Made by a program: the position numbers and the translations under genes. The notes beneath the pieces were generated by a model. The model worked only from the letters and a program-made list of their open reading frames with translations. It was not told the DNA's origin and searched no databases. 64,000 bases of DNA, taken from positions 186,001 to 250,000 of the forward strand of contig NZ_LR701573.1 in NCBI RefSeq assembly GCF_902498805.1, given 5' to 3'. Of this stretch, positions 8,662-17,602 are shown piece by piece; positions within the stretch are counted from its first letter, which is position 1, and each line of letters opens with the position of its first letter. The DNA is from Imperialibacter sp. EC-SDR9. Lineage in GTDB: Bacteria; Bacteroidota; Bacteroidia; Cytophagales; Cyclobacteriaceae.

Positions 8662-9087
8662 TTATTTTAATTCAGCATGACCAAAATTTACGGAGAAGTC
8701 CTGGCACCAAATGATGACGTAAGAAAAGTCGTCGAGCACAACAGCTTCTTCAATTTCATATGATTGTTTGCCAGTGGTAGACTTGAGTTTTCCCAGACTA
8801 ACAAATTTTGTAGCTTTTGCATCATTGGTTAAATAGACGTACAAATCGGGCCCATTCTCAGTGCTAAAGGGATCAAGCACTAAAGTTCTTGTGCCGTTGC
8901 TTGAGTAAATTTTTGCACTACCCGACACTTTGTGAACCACATCAACAAATGATCCCTCTTTTAAAACAATCGCAGCTTCAGATGGATTGAAATCGTCCTC
9001 AATCGGTTCAGTGGGAGTCTCTTCTTCCCCACCACAAGCGAACAATACAAGCAGTGCTAAAGGTCTTAAGTATTTGAATGCTTTCAT
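8662..9087 (-). CDS. DM13 domain lipoprotein
   Basis: 141 residues. The start (ALLVLFACGGEEE) is a lipoprotein signal with the acylated Cys near residue 19, followed by an acidic linker. Residues of about 40-141 match the DM13 domain: GSFVDVVHKVSGSAKIY, DLYVYLTND, and the end IIWCQDFSVNFGHAEL, which contains the conserved Cys. DM13 has been proposed to act in redox or electron transfer, based on that cysteine; no biochemical proof can be drawn from the sequence. It sits between the barrel protein gene and yceI with gaps of 5 and 2 bp, so all are probably one transcript. Confidence 0.88.
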   Translation of the reverse strand: MKAFKYLRPLALLVLFACGGEEETPTEPIEDDFNPSEAAIVLKEGSFVDVVHKVSGSAKIYSSNGTRTLVLDPFSTENGPDLYVYLTNDAKATKFVSLGKLKSTTGKQSYEIEEAVVLDDFSYVIIWCQDFSVNFGHAELK

Positions 9088-9092
9088 TTAAA

Positions 9093-9809
9093 TTACTTTT
9101 TGTTAATAAAGTATGTAACTCCAGCCGTGAACATAGCCGATTTGTTTCTGAATCGATCATTTGGCTCAGGCGATTGTTGCACTTCCGTGTCCGTGGAGTA
9201 TTCAGTAAAAAGGAACTGGAAACCAGCCTTTATCCCCCAGGTAGCATTCAGGCTGTATCTGGCAAACAGTTCCGAGTTCAGGCTTCCTATATCATTGTCA
9301 GAAATAAGCAGCACATTTAGCGATGTGGGCTTTCCCGAAGTGGTATTGCCGGAGTTTCCTTCGAAATACCTACCATCCTGTTTCGCACCAAAGGAAACAC
9401 CAAAAAGGTCGATGTTAAATCCAACAAAGACCTTTGGATGAACCTGATAGCCGACGTTAAAGGATGCGTTTAGGGAATTCACTTGAGCGGATGCAAACTG
9501 AACAGAGTCGATATTTTCGATAATGTTTTCGATAAAGAATACCTGTGGCCCTGTCTCTCCTGATGTGATTGAAGCCGGTGCTGTCAAATAGTATTGGTTT
9601 TTGCCAAGGTAGTTCGTTAGCCTGCCCCCCACTCCCAGAGACCACTTTTTTTTCTTACCTAGCTGCCAATTGTGTACATACGAAGTACTCAAGCTTCCTT
9701 CAGAGCCCCCGATGCCTAGCCCAATATCGATATTATTGTCTGCTACCTGAGCTGAGAGCTGATTTACCAAAGCAGACGAGATAATTAAAACAATATATAA
9801 TCTCTTCAT
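9093..9809 (-). CDS. Outer membrane beta-barrel protein, unknown function
   Basis: 238 residues. A signal peptide (1-20, ending LSAQ) is followed by alternating hydrophobic/polar strands with Gly and aromatic residues (GLGIGGSEGS, WSLGVGGRLTNYLG, ASFNVGYQVHPKVFVGFNIDLFGVSFG, GIKAGFQFLFTEY) and an ending AMFTAGVTYFI, typical of an 8- to 10-strand barrel. The specific family was not recognised. It is the first gene of a minus-strand operon with DM13, YceI and Omp85-like proteins, so it may be the surface partner of that group. A perfect inverted repeat lies 41-62 bases upstream of its start. Confidence 0.7.
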   Translation of the reverse strand: MKRLYIVLIISSALVNQLSAQVADNNIDIGLGIGGSEGSLSTSYVHNWQLGKKKKWSLGVGGRLTNYLGKNQYYLTAPASITSGETGPQVFFIENIIENIDSVQFASAQVNSLNASFNVGYQVHPKVFVGFNIDLFGVSFGAKQDGRYFEGNSGNTTSGKPTSLNVLLISDNDIGSLNSELFARYSLNATWGIKAGFQFLFTEYSTDTEVQQSPEPNDRFRNKSAMFTAGVTYFINKK

Positions 9810-9849
9810 AGTGCAATTTTTTATAAAGGAATAGGATCAGCAATGAATT

Positions 9850-9871
9850 ACTTGTCGTTTGGCCGACAAGT
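9850..9871. promoter_or_regulatory. Perfect 8-bp inverted repeat upstream of envelope operon
   Basis: ACTTGTCG (9850-9857), a 6-base loop, then CGACAAGT (9864-9871). There is no T-run after it on either strand, so a terminator is less likely than a protein-binding site. It lies 41-62 bases upstream of the start of the barrel protein gene. Confidence 0.4.
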
Positions 9872-9929
9872 GGTTAACTGTTCATGTTACGATTCAGGAG
9901 ACAGGAGATTATTTGGGTGAAAGAGATAG

Positions 9930-10964
9930 TCAATTGCCGCCATCTTCGTGCTCCCTGGCAATTACCTTTCGTATTTTCCAGGCATCCAATTCCGTCTCAA
10001 GCTCTTTTCTTTGTTTTTCTGTCAATTGGATTTTAACTAACTCATACATATCCGGTTGACCGGCATCTACCCAACAGGTAAACCAAAAATCACCTACCAT
10101 CTTTATCGAGGCCCGCATTCTGTTTTCGACTTGTGCCCCCAGCATTTGGTGAAAAGCCGCTGCGTATTCACGTGAGTAAGTTTGAGTCATGCTGCCTCCT
10201 CTCTCTTCAAACGTGTATTTTTTGTCTTCGGCAAACTGAGCATTTAGTTGCTTCTCGAACCTCAGCACCGAATCGAGCGCCAGGTGGGCATTTGTGACCG
10301 CCTTCCAGGCCTCCATCTGGGGATTTTTTATGTATTCGGCCTTGCCAACAAAAAAGTCGTAATCCTCAAAGAATAGTTCCGGTAGCCTCGATTCCCAGAA
10401 GCCATGTATGCCATATTGATTGGTTAGCTGTCCATTGTAATTCTCTGTCGTGTGCAAAGGCACGTTGGCGTCGCCTATGTAATGCCCCAGGTCTGTTGCA
10501 TAGCGAAGAATGCGATCGATGTCTTTTTCCCGAAAAGCTTTTGTCAGGAAGTTCTTTATCGTTGCAATGTGCCAGGGAACGATGCCGTATGCCTGGAGCG
10601 TGTCTTCACTATACTTTTCAACGGCTTCATTCCAATATCTTGGCATCTTGTAAACGGCGCTGTCTCCATAAATGTCGATATCTATATAGTGCCTGGCCGC
10701 TTCTTCCGGAATCGCATACCTCCGTCTGTCAGGATTAACAGCATTTTCCTCCACATATTGAATATGGTATTTAAAGAAAACCCCTAATTCCGGAGGTAAT
10801 GTGTAAACAGCCAGGTGGTTTATTTTTTGGTGAGCAAAAAATCCCCATCGGCCGCTGCTCGGGTTCGAAAATGATATATTTGCGATTAACGTCCCTAAAA
10901 CGACTAATAGCCAAGTAGCTTTAAATGAAGCTGAGAATGTTATCACTTTACTGTTGGGGCGCAT
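9930..10964 (-). CDS. Zinc-dependent phospholipase C / S1-P1 nuclease-like protein
   Basis: 344 residues with a signal-anchor-like N-terminus (about 12-33). The first mature residues are WGFFAHQKINHLAVY, in which the Trp and His are the usual metal ligands of the zinc PLC / S1-P1 fold. Further candidate ligands follow in order: ARHYIDID, DLGHYIGDANVPLHTTENY (the most typical H-x-x-x-D and H cluster) and GIHGFWESRLPELF. The tail from about 315 is helical, Lys/Glu-rich and probably not catalytic. Substrate could be phospholipid or nucleic acid; the sequence does not decide. It is predicted to be in the periplasm. It stands alone. Confidence 0.75.
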   Translation of the reverse strand: MRPNSKVITFSASFKATWLLVVLGTLIANISFSNPSSGRWGFFAHQKINHLAVYTLPPELGVFFKYHIQYVEENAVNPDRRRYAIPEEAARHYIDIDIYGDSAVYKMPRYWNEAVEKYSEDTLQAYGIVPWHIATIKNFLTKAFREKDIDRILRYATDLGHYIGDANVPLHTTENYNGQLTNQYGIHGFWESRLPELFFEDYDFFVGKAEYIKNPQMEAWKAVTNAHLALDSVLRFEKQLNAQFAEDKKYTFEERGGSMTQTYSREYAAAFHQMLGAQVENRMRASIKMVGDFWFTCWVDAGQPDMYELVKIQLTEKQRKELETELDAWKIRKVIAREHEDGGN

Positions 10965-11007
10965 AGGCTTTCAGTTGCTTAACTGGAGATTATATTCCGA
11001 GAGGGTT

Positions 11008-11037
11008 TTGTAAATTCAAACAATACTTTTATCTTTG
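11008..11037 (+). promoter_or_regulatory. Bacteroidota sigma-A promoter of rpsT
   Basis: TTG at 11008-11010, a 19-base gap, then TATCTTTG at 11030-11037, matching TTG-N19/20-TAnnTTTG. Transcription would start near 11044, giving a leader of about 37 bases before the rpsT ATG. Confidence 0.75.
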
Positions 11038-11080
11038 CGCTCTCTAAAAATGAACTGTTTACCGCAAGTACTAAAATAGT

Positions 11081-11335
11081 ATGGCTAATCATAAATCCTC
11101 GTTAAAAAGAATTCGTTCTACAGAAGCTAAAAGGTTGAGAAATCGTTATCAGCACAAAACGACTCGTACCTTTATCAAAAAGCTTGTTGGAGCAACTGAT
11201 AAAGCAGAAGCCACTGAGCTTTACAAAAAAGTTTCAGGCATGATTGACAAGCTTGCTAAGAGAAACATTATTCATAAAAATAATGCTTCTAACAAAAAAT
11301 CAAAATTGGCTAAGCTGGTTAATGCGCTAGACTAA
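11081..11335 (+). CDS. rpsT: 30S ribosomal protein S20
   Basis: 84 residues, close to the usual 85-90. The start [21 protein letters not shown] is the standard S20 N-terminus, and the rest is Lys-rich helices ([20 protein letters not shown]). S20 binds 16S rRNA early in 30S assembly. It has its own promoter with a good match to consensus and an intrinsic terminator, so it is a single-gene transcript. Base use is typical of a highly expressed gene, with many AAA codons. Confidence 0.98.
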   Translation: MANHKSSLKRIRSTEAKRLRNRYQHKTTRTFIKKLVGATDKAEATELYKKVSGMIDKLAKRNIIHKNNASNKKSKLAKLVNALD

Positions 11336-11361
11336 ACACCAATTTACCCTAATATTTAAGG

Positions 11362-11393
11362 AGCCCCTTCAATTTGATGGGGCTTTTTGTTTT
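11362..11393 (+). terminator. Intrinsic terminator of rpsT
   Basis: AGCCCC (11362-11367) pairs with GGGGCT (11379-11384), with a partly paired inner stem, then a T-run. It begins 27 bases after the rpsT stop. Confidence 0.88.
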
Positions 11394-11447
11394 TATTGGT
11401 TGTTGATTTATTGTTTTTGGTTACCTTAAGAAACAAATCAATCAAGT

Positions 11448-12155
11448 ATGTCCGAAGGTGACTACATGCAACGGTTGTCAATAAAAAGCTGGTCAGAAGA
11501 TGATCGGCCCAGGGAAAAACTCATGTCGAAAGGCAAGTCGGTATTGTCAGATGCCGAATTGCTTGCCATTCTTATCAACTCGGGTACTAAAAGGCACTCT
11601 GCAGTCGACCTCGCCAAAATGATCCTCCAAAAGGCAAACAACGACCTGAATGCGTTGGGAAAATTTAGTATGGCAGACTTCACCGGCTTTGAAGGCATTG
11701 GCGAGGCCAGAGCCATTACCATCATGAGCGCACTTGAGTTGGGTCGGCGAAGGAAGGAGCAAGCTACAGAAGCAAAACCCGTTATAATCACCAGTAAAGA
11801 GGCCTACAATTTCATGCGGCCCTATTTGCTTGACCTGGCCCATGAAGAATTTTGGATTATTTTTCTTGGCCGTGGAGGCAAGGTAATTTCTGTGCAACAA
11901 GTGAGTTTGGGAGGTATTAGTGGCACCGTAGCTGACCCCAGAGTTATCTATAAAAAGGCATTGGAGTTGCCTGGCTGCACAGGCATAATTCTGGCACATA
12001 ATCACCCGTCAGGAAACTCGAGGCCAAGTCAGGAAGATATCAGGCTCACTAAATCTATGAAAGCTGCCGGTGAGCTGCTTCAGATACATGTACTTGACCA
12101 TTTGATTTTTTGTGACGAGGGATATTATAGTTTTGCAGACGAAGCAACATTATAG
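11448..12155 (+). CDS. radC: RadC family JAB-domain protein
   Basis: 235 residues. The N-terminal half has the helix-hairpin-helix-like region (DRPREKLMSKG, LSDAELLAILINSGT, GIGEARAITIMSALELGRRR). The C-terminal half is a JAB/MPN+ metalloprotease-like domain with EFW, then HNHPSGNSRPSQED, where H184, H186 and the later Ser and Asp are the metal-site pattern. Length fits the family. Despite the name, RadC is not established as a repair enzyme; E. coli radC mutants had another explanation. A second ATG at residue 7 is also possible. It precedes a DUF1684-family gene by 5 bp, suggesting co-transcription. Confidence 0.93.
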   Translation: MSEGDYMQRLSIKSWSEDDRPREKLMSKGKSVLSDAELLAILINSGTKRHSAVDLAKMILQKANNDLNALGKFSMADFTGFEGIGEARAITIMSALELGRRRKEQATEAKPVIITSKEAYNFMRPYLLDLAHEEFWIIFLGRGGKVISVQQVSLGGISGTVADPRVIYKKALELPGCTGIILAHNHPSGNSRPSQEDIRLTKSMKAAGELLQIHVLDHLIFCDEGYYSFADEATL

Positions 12156-12160
12156 ATAAG

Positions 12161-12763
12161 ATGAAAGGGCCGAAGTTGATTATCAGTATTCTTGCAGTCG
12201 TGGTTGGCGTGGTTATTTTTTTAGCCAACTCCGGCGACGAATCACCAGAAGAGTACATAGCTTCTATTGAAAAGGAGCGTCAGGAGAAGAACGAATTTAT
12301 GCGGAGTTCGTCTGACTCTCCATTCAAAGGGAAAGAGTTTACCGAGCTAAAATACTTCCCTGCTGACCCTGCCTACAAAGTTATGGCGAATGTTAATCAG
12401 TTGGAAGCCAGGGAGCTTGTAACACTGGGAACTAGCGACGGAAAAACGCAGCAGTATCAAAAATTTGCTTTCGTTGAGTTCGAGATCAAAGGTCAGCGGA
12501 AAAAGTTGACCTTGCTGAGGCAAGCGGGGCCAGGCATGCAAAATGTGACCTTCCTGGCTTTTGCCGACGCTACCAGCGGAGAGTCAACTTATGGCGGGGG
12601 TCGCTATCTCGACGTGTCGGTAAAAAATGCCAGACAAATTCTGCTGGATTTCAATTTGGCCTACAATCCATACTGTGAGTACAACAGCAGTTATTCATGC
12701 CCCCTTCCTTTGAAAGAGAATGTTTTGGACATCGCTATAGAGGCAGGCGAAAAAAACTACTAG
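12161..12763 (+). CDS. DUF1684 domain-containing membrane-anchored protein
   Basis: 200 residues. Residues 5-23 form a hydrophobic segment, so the protein is probably anchored or exported. The rest matches DUF1684: SPFKGKEFTELKYFPADPAYKV near residue 48, then beta-rich GQRKKLTLLRQ, LAFADATSGESTYGGGRYLD, and the C-terminal DFNLAYNPYCEYNSSYSCPLPLKENVLDI-type motif, split here as DFNLAYNPYCEYN and YSCPLPLKEN. The paired Cys in the last motif are family-conserved. Function is unknown. It follows radC by 5 bp. Confidence 0.85.
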   Translation: MKGPKLIISILAVVVGVVIFLANSGDESPEEYIASIEKERQEKNEFMRSSSDSPFKGKEFTELKYFPADPAYKVMANVNQLEARELVTLGTSDGKTQQYQKFAFVEFEIKGQRKKLTLLRQAGPGMQNVTFLAFADATSGESTYGGGRYLDVSVKNARQILLDFNLAYNPYCEYNSSYSCPLPLKENVLDIAIEAGEKNY

Positions 12764-12849
12764 CTCGCCTACTACTTGACGCTATTTGGTTAATTTTACC
12801 CCTTCGTTTTTTTTGAAACGAGTTAAATAAGGAAGAACAGAAGCAAGGG

Positions 12850-15267
12850 ATGAAGATTTCATATAATTGGCTGAAGGAATATATTGATCTGACAGAGAAG
12901 CCCGAGGAGGTCTCAAAGGTGCTTACCGGGCTGGGGCTGGAAGTGGAAGGGTTGGAATTTCATGAGGAGATTCCCGGAAGTATGGAGGGCCTGGTGCTGG
13001 GCGAAGTGGTGGCATGCGAACCCCACCCCAATGCTGACAAGCTGAAACTAACCAAAGTTGATGTGGGTGGGCCCGAACTGTTAGGCATTGTCTGCGGCGC
13101 TCCCAATGTAGCAAAAGGGCAGCGGGTAGTGGTGGCTACCAACGGCACAACCATACACCCCAAGACAGGTGAGCCTTTCCAAATCAAGAAAGCAAAGATA
13201 AGGGGCGAAGAGTCGAACGGGATGATCTGCGCAGAGGACGAAATAGGCCTGAGCAGCGACCACGGTGGCGTGATTGTACTGGATACGCAGTTACCCAATG
13301 GCACGCCAGCTGCAGATTACTTTAAGCCAACCACAGACTATGTATTCGAAATTGGCCTGACGCCCAACAGGGCTGATGCCACCTCGCACTACGGCACAGC
13401 CAGAGATCTGGCAGCTTTTTACGGAAGGCTTTTGAAATTTCCCACTATTGACACATTCAAAACAGACAATAAGTCGCTTTCAATAGATGTCTCTGTCGAG
13501 AATACTGAGGCCTGTCCAAGGTATGCTGGTGTTACATTAACCGGTTTAACAGTTGGTCCTTCGCCGTCATGGCTAAAAGCTCGCCTTGAGGCCATAGGAC
13601 TCACTCCCATCAACAATATAGTTGACGTAACTAATTATATCTGCCACGGCGTCGGCCAGCCGCTTCATGCTTTCGACGCTGCGAAAATCAAGGGAGGAAA
13701 GGTGGTTGTCAAGACGCTTTCCGAAGGCACTAAGTTTACCACATTGGATGAGAAAGAGAGGAAACTTTCGGCCAATGACCTGATGATTTGCGATGCAGAG
13801 GAAGGAATGTGTATAGCAGGCGTTTTCGGTGGTACACACTCGGGCGTGTCCGACACCACAACAAGTATCTTTCTCGAGTCCGCCTACTTCTCTCCTGACT
13901 ACGTGCGAAGAACTGCCATCTTGCATGGTCTGAAAACTGATGCTTCTTTCAGGTTTGAACGAGGTATCGATCCAAATGTGGCCGTAAATGCTTTGAAACA
14001 TGCTGCACTGCTTATTAAAGAAGTGGCTGGAGGAAGTATTAGCTCTGAGGTAGTTGATATCTACCCGCAGCCCATTGCCGACTTCAGGTTCAAAGTTCGC
14101 TTTGCCAGGGTCAATATGCTGATGGGGAAAGATATCGGCAAAGAGGCTATTCTGAAAATTTTGAAAAACCTACATATAGGTATTGAGGATTTAACTGCTG
14201 ATGATTTCACCGCTGTTGTGCCGCCTTACCGTGTCGACGTGCAGCGAGAAATTGACGTCGTCGAAGAGGTGTTAAGAGTATATGGCATCGATAATATTGA
14301 ATTATCGGCGACTATTGGTGCCGCAACTTTGTCGGAATTCCCGACGGTGGACGACAACAAGCTTCAGCTTAAAATTTCGGAGTTCCTGGCCGCAAGGTCT
14401 TTTTACGAAATCATCACCAACTCACTGACCAACGCTGAATATGGCATCAAGTCAGGATTGTACGAGGAAGAGCAGAATGTTGTTATTCTTAACAAGTTGA
14501 GTGAAGAGCTTGGCGTGATGCGTCAGTCGATGCTTTTCAGTGGATTGGAAGTGGTGGCTTACAACAACAACCACCGCCAAGCCAACTTGAAGTTTTTTGA
14601 GTTTGGAAAGACCTATCATAAGAAGGACAGTGGAAAATACCGGGAGCAAAATAGGCTTGCATTGTTTGCAACAGGTGCCTCTCATGAGGAAACCTGGAGA
14701 CAGCCAACCAAGGCGATAGAATTCTACGATTTGTCCGCTGCTTTGCAGCAAATTTTAAATAAATTGAACATCTCAGGATACGAGACTCAACCCACCTCAG
14801 ACAAGACATTTGAGTCGGGCCTTGATTTTTCGCTGAACGGGAAAGTGTTTGCAAGCATTGGGCAGGTAAACAAGAAGGCGCTAAAGCTGGCAGAGGTGAG
14901 ACAGCCGGTTTTTTATGCTGACATCGACTGGAAGCAATTGCTGAAGTGGTACAAAGGCACAATTGATTATACTGAGGTGCCCAAGTTTCCGGAAGTGCGT
15001 CGTGACTTGTCAATAGTGCTGGATAAGTCAGTGAGTTTTTCGCAGGTGGAGAGAGTAGCGAGGCAAGCGGAGCGTCGGCTTATTAAAGGGTTGAATGTTT
15101 TTAGCGTGTATGAGGGAGATAAACTGGAGGCCGGCAAAAAGTCTTACGCCATCAGTTTCACTCTTCAGGATGAGAAGGAAACGCTGAAGGACAAACAAAT
15201 TGACAAAACAATGAATGCGTTGATAGCTGCTTTTGAAAGTCAGCTTGGCGCAATAATAAGGAAGTGA
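12850..15267 (+). CDS. pheT: Phenylalanyl-tRNA synthetase beta subunit
   Basis: 805 residues, the usual size. The N-terminal tRNA-binding (EMAP/OB-like) domain covers about 40-150 (LGEVVACEPHPNADKLKLTKVDVG). B3/4 editing-domain features follow (INNIVDVTNYICHGVGQPLHAFDAAKI), then the B5 domain and catalytic-like core (YRVDVQREIDVVEEVLRVYGIDNI) and an anticodon-binding FDX-ACB domain at the end (KFPEVRRDLSIVLDKSVSF). It forms an alpha2-beta2 enzyme with PheS, which is not in the window. It is the first gene of a run with the coiled-coil gene, zapA and rny, all in the same direction with short gaps. Confidence 0.98.
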   Translation: MKISYNWLKEYIDLTEKPEEVSKVLTGLGLEVEGLEFHEEIPGSMEGLVLGEVVACEPHPNADKLKLTKVDVGGPELLGIVCGAPNVAKGQRVVVATNGTTIHPKTGEPFQIKKAKIRGEESNGMICAEDEIGLSSDHGGVIVLDTQLPNGTPAADYFKPTTDYVFEIGLTPNRADATSHYGTARDLAAFYGRLLKFPTIDTFKTDNKSLSIDVSVENTEACPRYAGVTLTGLTVGPSPSWLKARLEAIGLTPINNIVDVTNYICHGVGQPLHAFDAAKIKGGKVVVKTLSEGTKFTTLDEKERKLSANDLMICDAEEGMCIAGVFGGTHSGVSDTTTSIFLESAYFSPDYVRRTAILHGLKTDASFRFERGIDPNVAVNALKHAALLIKEVAGGSISSEVVDIYPQPIADFRFKVRFARVNMLMGKDIGKEAILKILKNLHIGIEDLTADDFTAVVPPYRVDVQREIDVVEEVLRVYGIDNIELSATIGAATLSEFPTVDDNKLQLKISEFLAARSFYEIITNSLTNAEYGIKSGLYEEEQNVVILNKLSEELGVMRQSMLFSGLEVVAYNNNHRQANLKFFEFGKTYHKKDSGKYREQNRLALFATGASHEETWRQPTKAIEFYDLSAALQQILNKLNISGYETQPTSDKTFESGLDFSLNGKVFASIGQVNKKALKLAEVRQPVFYADIDWKQLLKWYKGTIDYTEVPKFPEVRRDLSIVLDKSVSFSQVERVARQAERRLIKGLNVFSVYEGDKLEAGKKSYAISFTLQDEKETLKDKQIDKTMNALIAAFESQLGAIIRK

Positions 15268-15272
15268 TTACT

Positions 15273-15569
15273 ATGAACTCAAACCAACTCAACTCGGAAT
15301 TAAACTCATTGGAAAGAAAGATTTCTCTTCTTTTAAATGAATATAAAAACCTGAAAAAGGAGTTAGATCATACCAAAACGGAGAATGACGAGCTCCGTAG
15401 TGTTTTGAGTTCGAAGGAACATCAGATAAGCGACTTCCAAAATAAATTTAAAATTAGTAAGATTGCTGATAGTTTGGCATTGAGCGGAGACGACTCGACA
15501 GAACTCAAACAAGTATTAAATGAATATATTAAGGAGATAGATAGGTGCATTGCTCATTTGAGTCAATAA
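15273..15569 (+). CDS. Small coiled-coil protein upstream of zapA
   Basis: 98 residues from the ATG at 15273, starting 5 bases after the pheT stop; an in-frame GTG at 15264 overlaps pheT. Residues of about 5-60 show heptad-like spacing of Leu/Ile with charged residues (LNSLERKISLLLNEYKNLKKEL), indicating a long coiled coil; the second half (SKIADSLALSGDD... ELKQVLNEYIKEIDRCIAHL) is a short helix pair. It ends 16 bases before zapA. Its size and position resemble a ZapB-like or accessory division protein, but no homology can be claimed. It is cytosolic. Confidence 0.75.
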   Translation: MNSNQLNSELNSLERKISLLLNEYKNLKKELDHTKTENDELRSVLSSKEHQISDFQNKFKISKIADSLALSGDDSTELKQVLNEYIKEIDRCIAHLSQ

Positions 15570-15585
15570 CCTGTAAGGATAAGTG

Positions 15586-15873
15586 ATGGGGGAACAGCTT
15601 TCGATACGGATAAAAATAGGCAACAGAGAATACCCAATGAAGGTATCGGCTCATGAAGAGGGCATGGTACGTCAGGCAGGCAAGCAATTGAATGAAAGGA
15701 TGAAGTCGTACAAGGAACAATTTGGCATCGACGATCCACAAGACTTGCTGGCAATGGTGTCCTTCGACTTGCTTATTGAAAAACTGAAAGTCGACGAGAC
15801 TGTTGTAGACAATGATCAGGTAACACTAGAAAAGATTACTCACCTAAATCATCTGATCACCCAGGCCTTATAA
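15586..15873 (+). CDS. zapA: Cell division protein ZapA
   Basis: 95 residues. The start GEQLSIRIKIGNREYPMKV is the ZapA N-terminal beta-rich segment; the rest is a helical dimerisation part (EEGMVRQAGKQLNERMK, DDPQDLLAMVSFDLL). ZapA binds FtsZ and bundles protofilaments at the Z-ring. The ATG at 15586 is preferred over the GTG three bases earlier because it gives the family N-terminus. It lies between the small coiled-coil gene and rny, a gene order common in Bacteroidota. Confidence 0.93.
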   Translation: MGEQLSIRIKIGNREYPMKVSAHEEGMVRQAGKQLNERMKSYKEQFGIDDPQDLLAMVSFDLLIEKLKVDETVVDNDQVTLEKITHLNHLITQAL

Positions 15874-15959
15874 ACCTGCATATCATTTTTTACACTGTGC
15901 TTCTGTAGCAATTTCTGCTGGTGCTAACTAGTAATAGTATACACCTTATATTAAATGTT

Positions 15960-17525
15960 ATGGACACAACCGTATATATCATCCTATTTGCCTTTGTGGG
16001 GATTGTGGCAGGCTTTCTCGTGGGGAGAATGGCTCTTAAGAAATCCTATGCGTCTAAGGAATCGGACATTGCAGAAAAGAGTAAGCTACTTGTAAAGGAA
16101 GCTGAGATTGAAGCTGAGAACATCAAGAAGAATAAAATTCTTGAAGCCAAAGAAAGATTCCTGAAGCTAAGGGAGGAATTTGAGGAGGAGTCTAATAAGA
16201 AAAAGGCCATCATCATCTCCAACGAAAACAAGATCAAGCAAAGAGAGCAGGCGCTGTCGAAGCAGTTTGAGCAGAACAAGAGAACCGAGGCTGAGCTGGA
16301 CTCTGCCAAGGAGAATCTGAACGCACAAATGGAGATAATGAAAAAGAGGAAGGAAGAGCTGGATAAAATCAGACAGCAGCAAGTGGAGATCCTCGAAAAA
16401 ATTTCAAGCCTCACTGCCGACGAAGCAAGAGAGCAGCTGGTGGAAACGCTGAAAGATGAAGCTCGCTCCAAGGCGTCTTCTCATATTAAAGAGATTATTG
16501 AAGAGTCGAAGCTGACCGCTACCAAGGAGGCAAAGAAGATCGTTCTCCAGACAATTCAGCGGACTGCTACGGAGCATGCCATAGAAAACTGTGTTTCTAT
16601 TTTCAATATTGAAAGTGACGACATCAAAGGCAAGATCATTGGCCGTGAGGGTAGAAACATCCGGGCATTGGAAGCAGCCACAGGAGTGGAGATCATTGTT
16701 GACGATACACCAGAAGCCATCATCATCTCGGGCTTTGATCCGGTTCGCCGTGAAGTGGCCAGATTGTCTTTGCACCGCCTGGTGCAGGACGGCAGGATTC
16801 ACCCGGCCCGTATTGAAGAAATTGTAGCCAAAACTGCCAAGAACATCGACGACGAAATTGTAGAAATTGGTGAGAAAACTGTGATTGAGTTGGGGATTCA
16901 TGGGGTGCACCCTGAATTGATTAAAATGGTGGGTAGAATGCGATTCCGCTCATCTTACGGGCAAAACCTGCTCCAGCACTCAAGAGAGGTTGCGAAGCTC
17001 TGCGCCACACTTGCGGCCGAGCTTGGTTTGAACGCCAAGATGGCCAAGAGAGCAGGTCTGCTACATGATATTGGCAAGGTGTGGCCGGAAGAGCCAGAGC
17101 AGCCACATGCGATCCTGGGCATGGAGCTGGCCAAGAAATACAAAGAGCATCCTGATGTTTGCAACGCCATTGGCGCTCACCATGATGAAGTCGAGATGAC
17201 TGCGATGATTTCACCTATCATTCAGGCATGTGACGCTATTTCAGGATCAAGGCCGGGTGCCCGCCGTGAGGTGATGGAGTCGTATATCCGTCGACTGAAG
17301 GAGCTGGAAGCTTTGGCGCTGGAGTTTGACGGTGTGAACAAGTGCTATGCCATTCAGGCCGGCCGTGAGCTCAGGGTGATTGTGGACGCTGATTCGGTGT
17401 CTGACCAGAGAGCTGGGGACATGTCGTTTGAGATTAGCCAGAAGATAGAGAGAGATATGCAGTACCCGGGACAGATAAAGGTGACTGTAATTCGTGAGAT
17501 GAGATCGATTGCCTACGCCAAGTAG
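15960..17525 (+). CDS. rny: Ribonuclease Y
   Basis: 521 residues from the ATG at 15960. The N-terminus is one membrane helix (about 3-24), followed by a long coiled coil rich in Glu/Lys (about 30-180). A KH RNA-binding domain follows ([19 protein letters not shown] near residue 225), then an HD phosphohydrolase domain ([15 protein letters not shown], with the HD pair) and a C-terminal domain. RNase Y is an endoribonuclease anchored to the inner membrane that starts mRNA decay in bacteria without RNase E dominance. Upstream frame from 15921 lacks a plausible start. A strong terminator shared with recA follows. Confidence 0.96.
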   Translation: MDTTVYIILFAFVGIVAGFLVGRMALKKSYASKESDIAEKSKLLVKEAEIEAENIKKNKILEAKERFLKLREEFEEESNKKKAIIISNENKIKQREQALSKQFEQNKRTEAELDSAKENLNAQMEIMKKRKEELDKIRQQQVEILEKISSLTADEAREQLVETLKDEARSKASSHIKEIIEESKLTATKEAKKIVLQTIQRTATEHAIENCVSIFNIESDDIKGKIIGREGRNIRALEAATGVEIIVDDTPEAIIISGFDPVRREVARLSLHRLVQDGRIHPARIEEIVAKTAKNIDDEIVEIGEKTVIELGIHGVHPELIKMVGRMRFRSSYGQNLLQHSREVAKLCATLAAELGLNAKMAKRAGLLHDIGKVWPEEPEQPHAILGMELAKKYKEHPDVCNAIGAHHDEVEMTAMISPIIQACDAISGSRPGARREVMESYIRRLKELEALALEFDGVNKCYAIQAGRELRVIVDADSVSDQRAGDMSFEISQKIERDMQYPGQIKVTVIREMRSIAYAK

Positions 17526-17548
17526 ACCGGTATTCTGTTAAAAAAATT

Positions 17549-17593
17549 AAGCCTTTAGTTTTAAGCCGTCGAGGGTCGGAAAACTAAAGGCTT
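17549..17593. terminator. Bidirectional terminator between rny and recA
   Basis: AAGCCTTTAGTTTT (17549-17562) pairs perfectly with AAAACTAAAGGCTT (17580-17593), a 14-bp stem with T-runs on both strands, between convergent genes. Confidence 0.92.
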
Positions 17594-17602
17594 TTTGTTT
17601 GT

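Noticed and set aside
15874-15959. 6S RNA between zapA and rny
   Set aside because: zapA is linked to 6S RNA in some bacteria, but the gap is only 86 bases and has no long rod-like fold.
16404-16910. 168-codon ORF antisense to rny
   Set aside because: Opposite strand of the strongly supported rny coding region; no family features.
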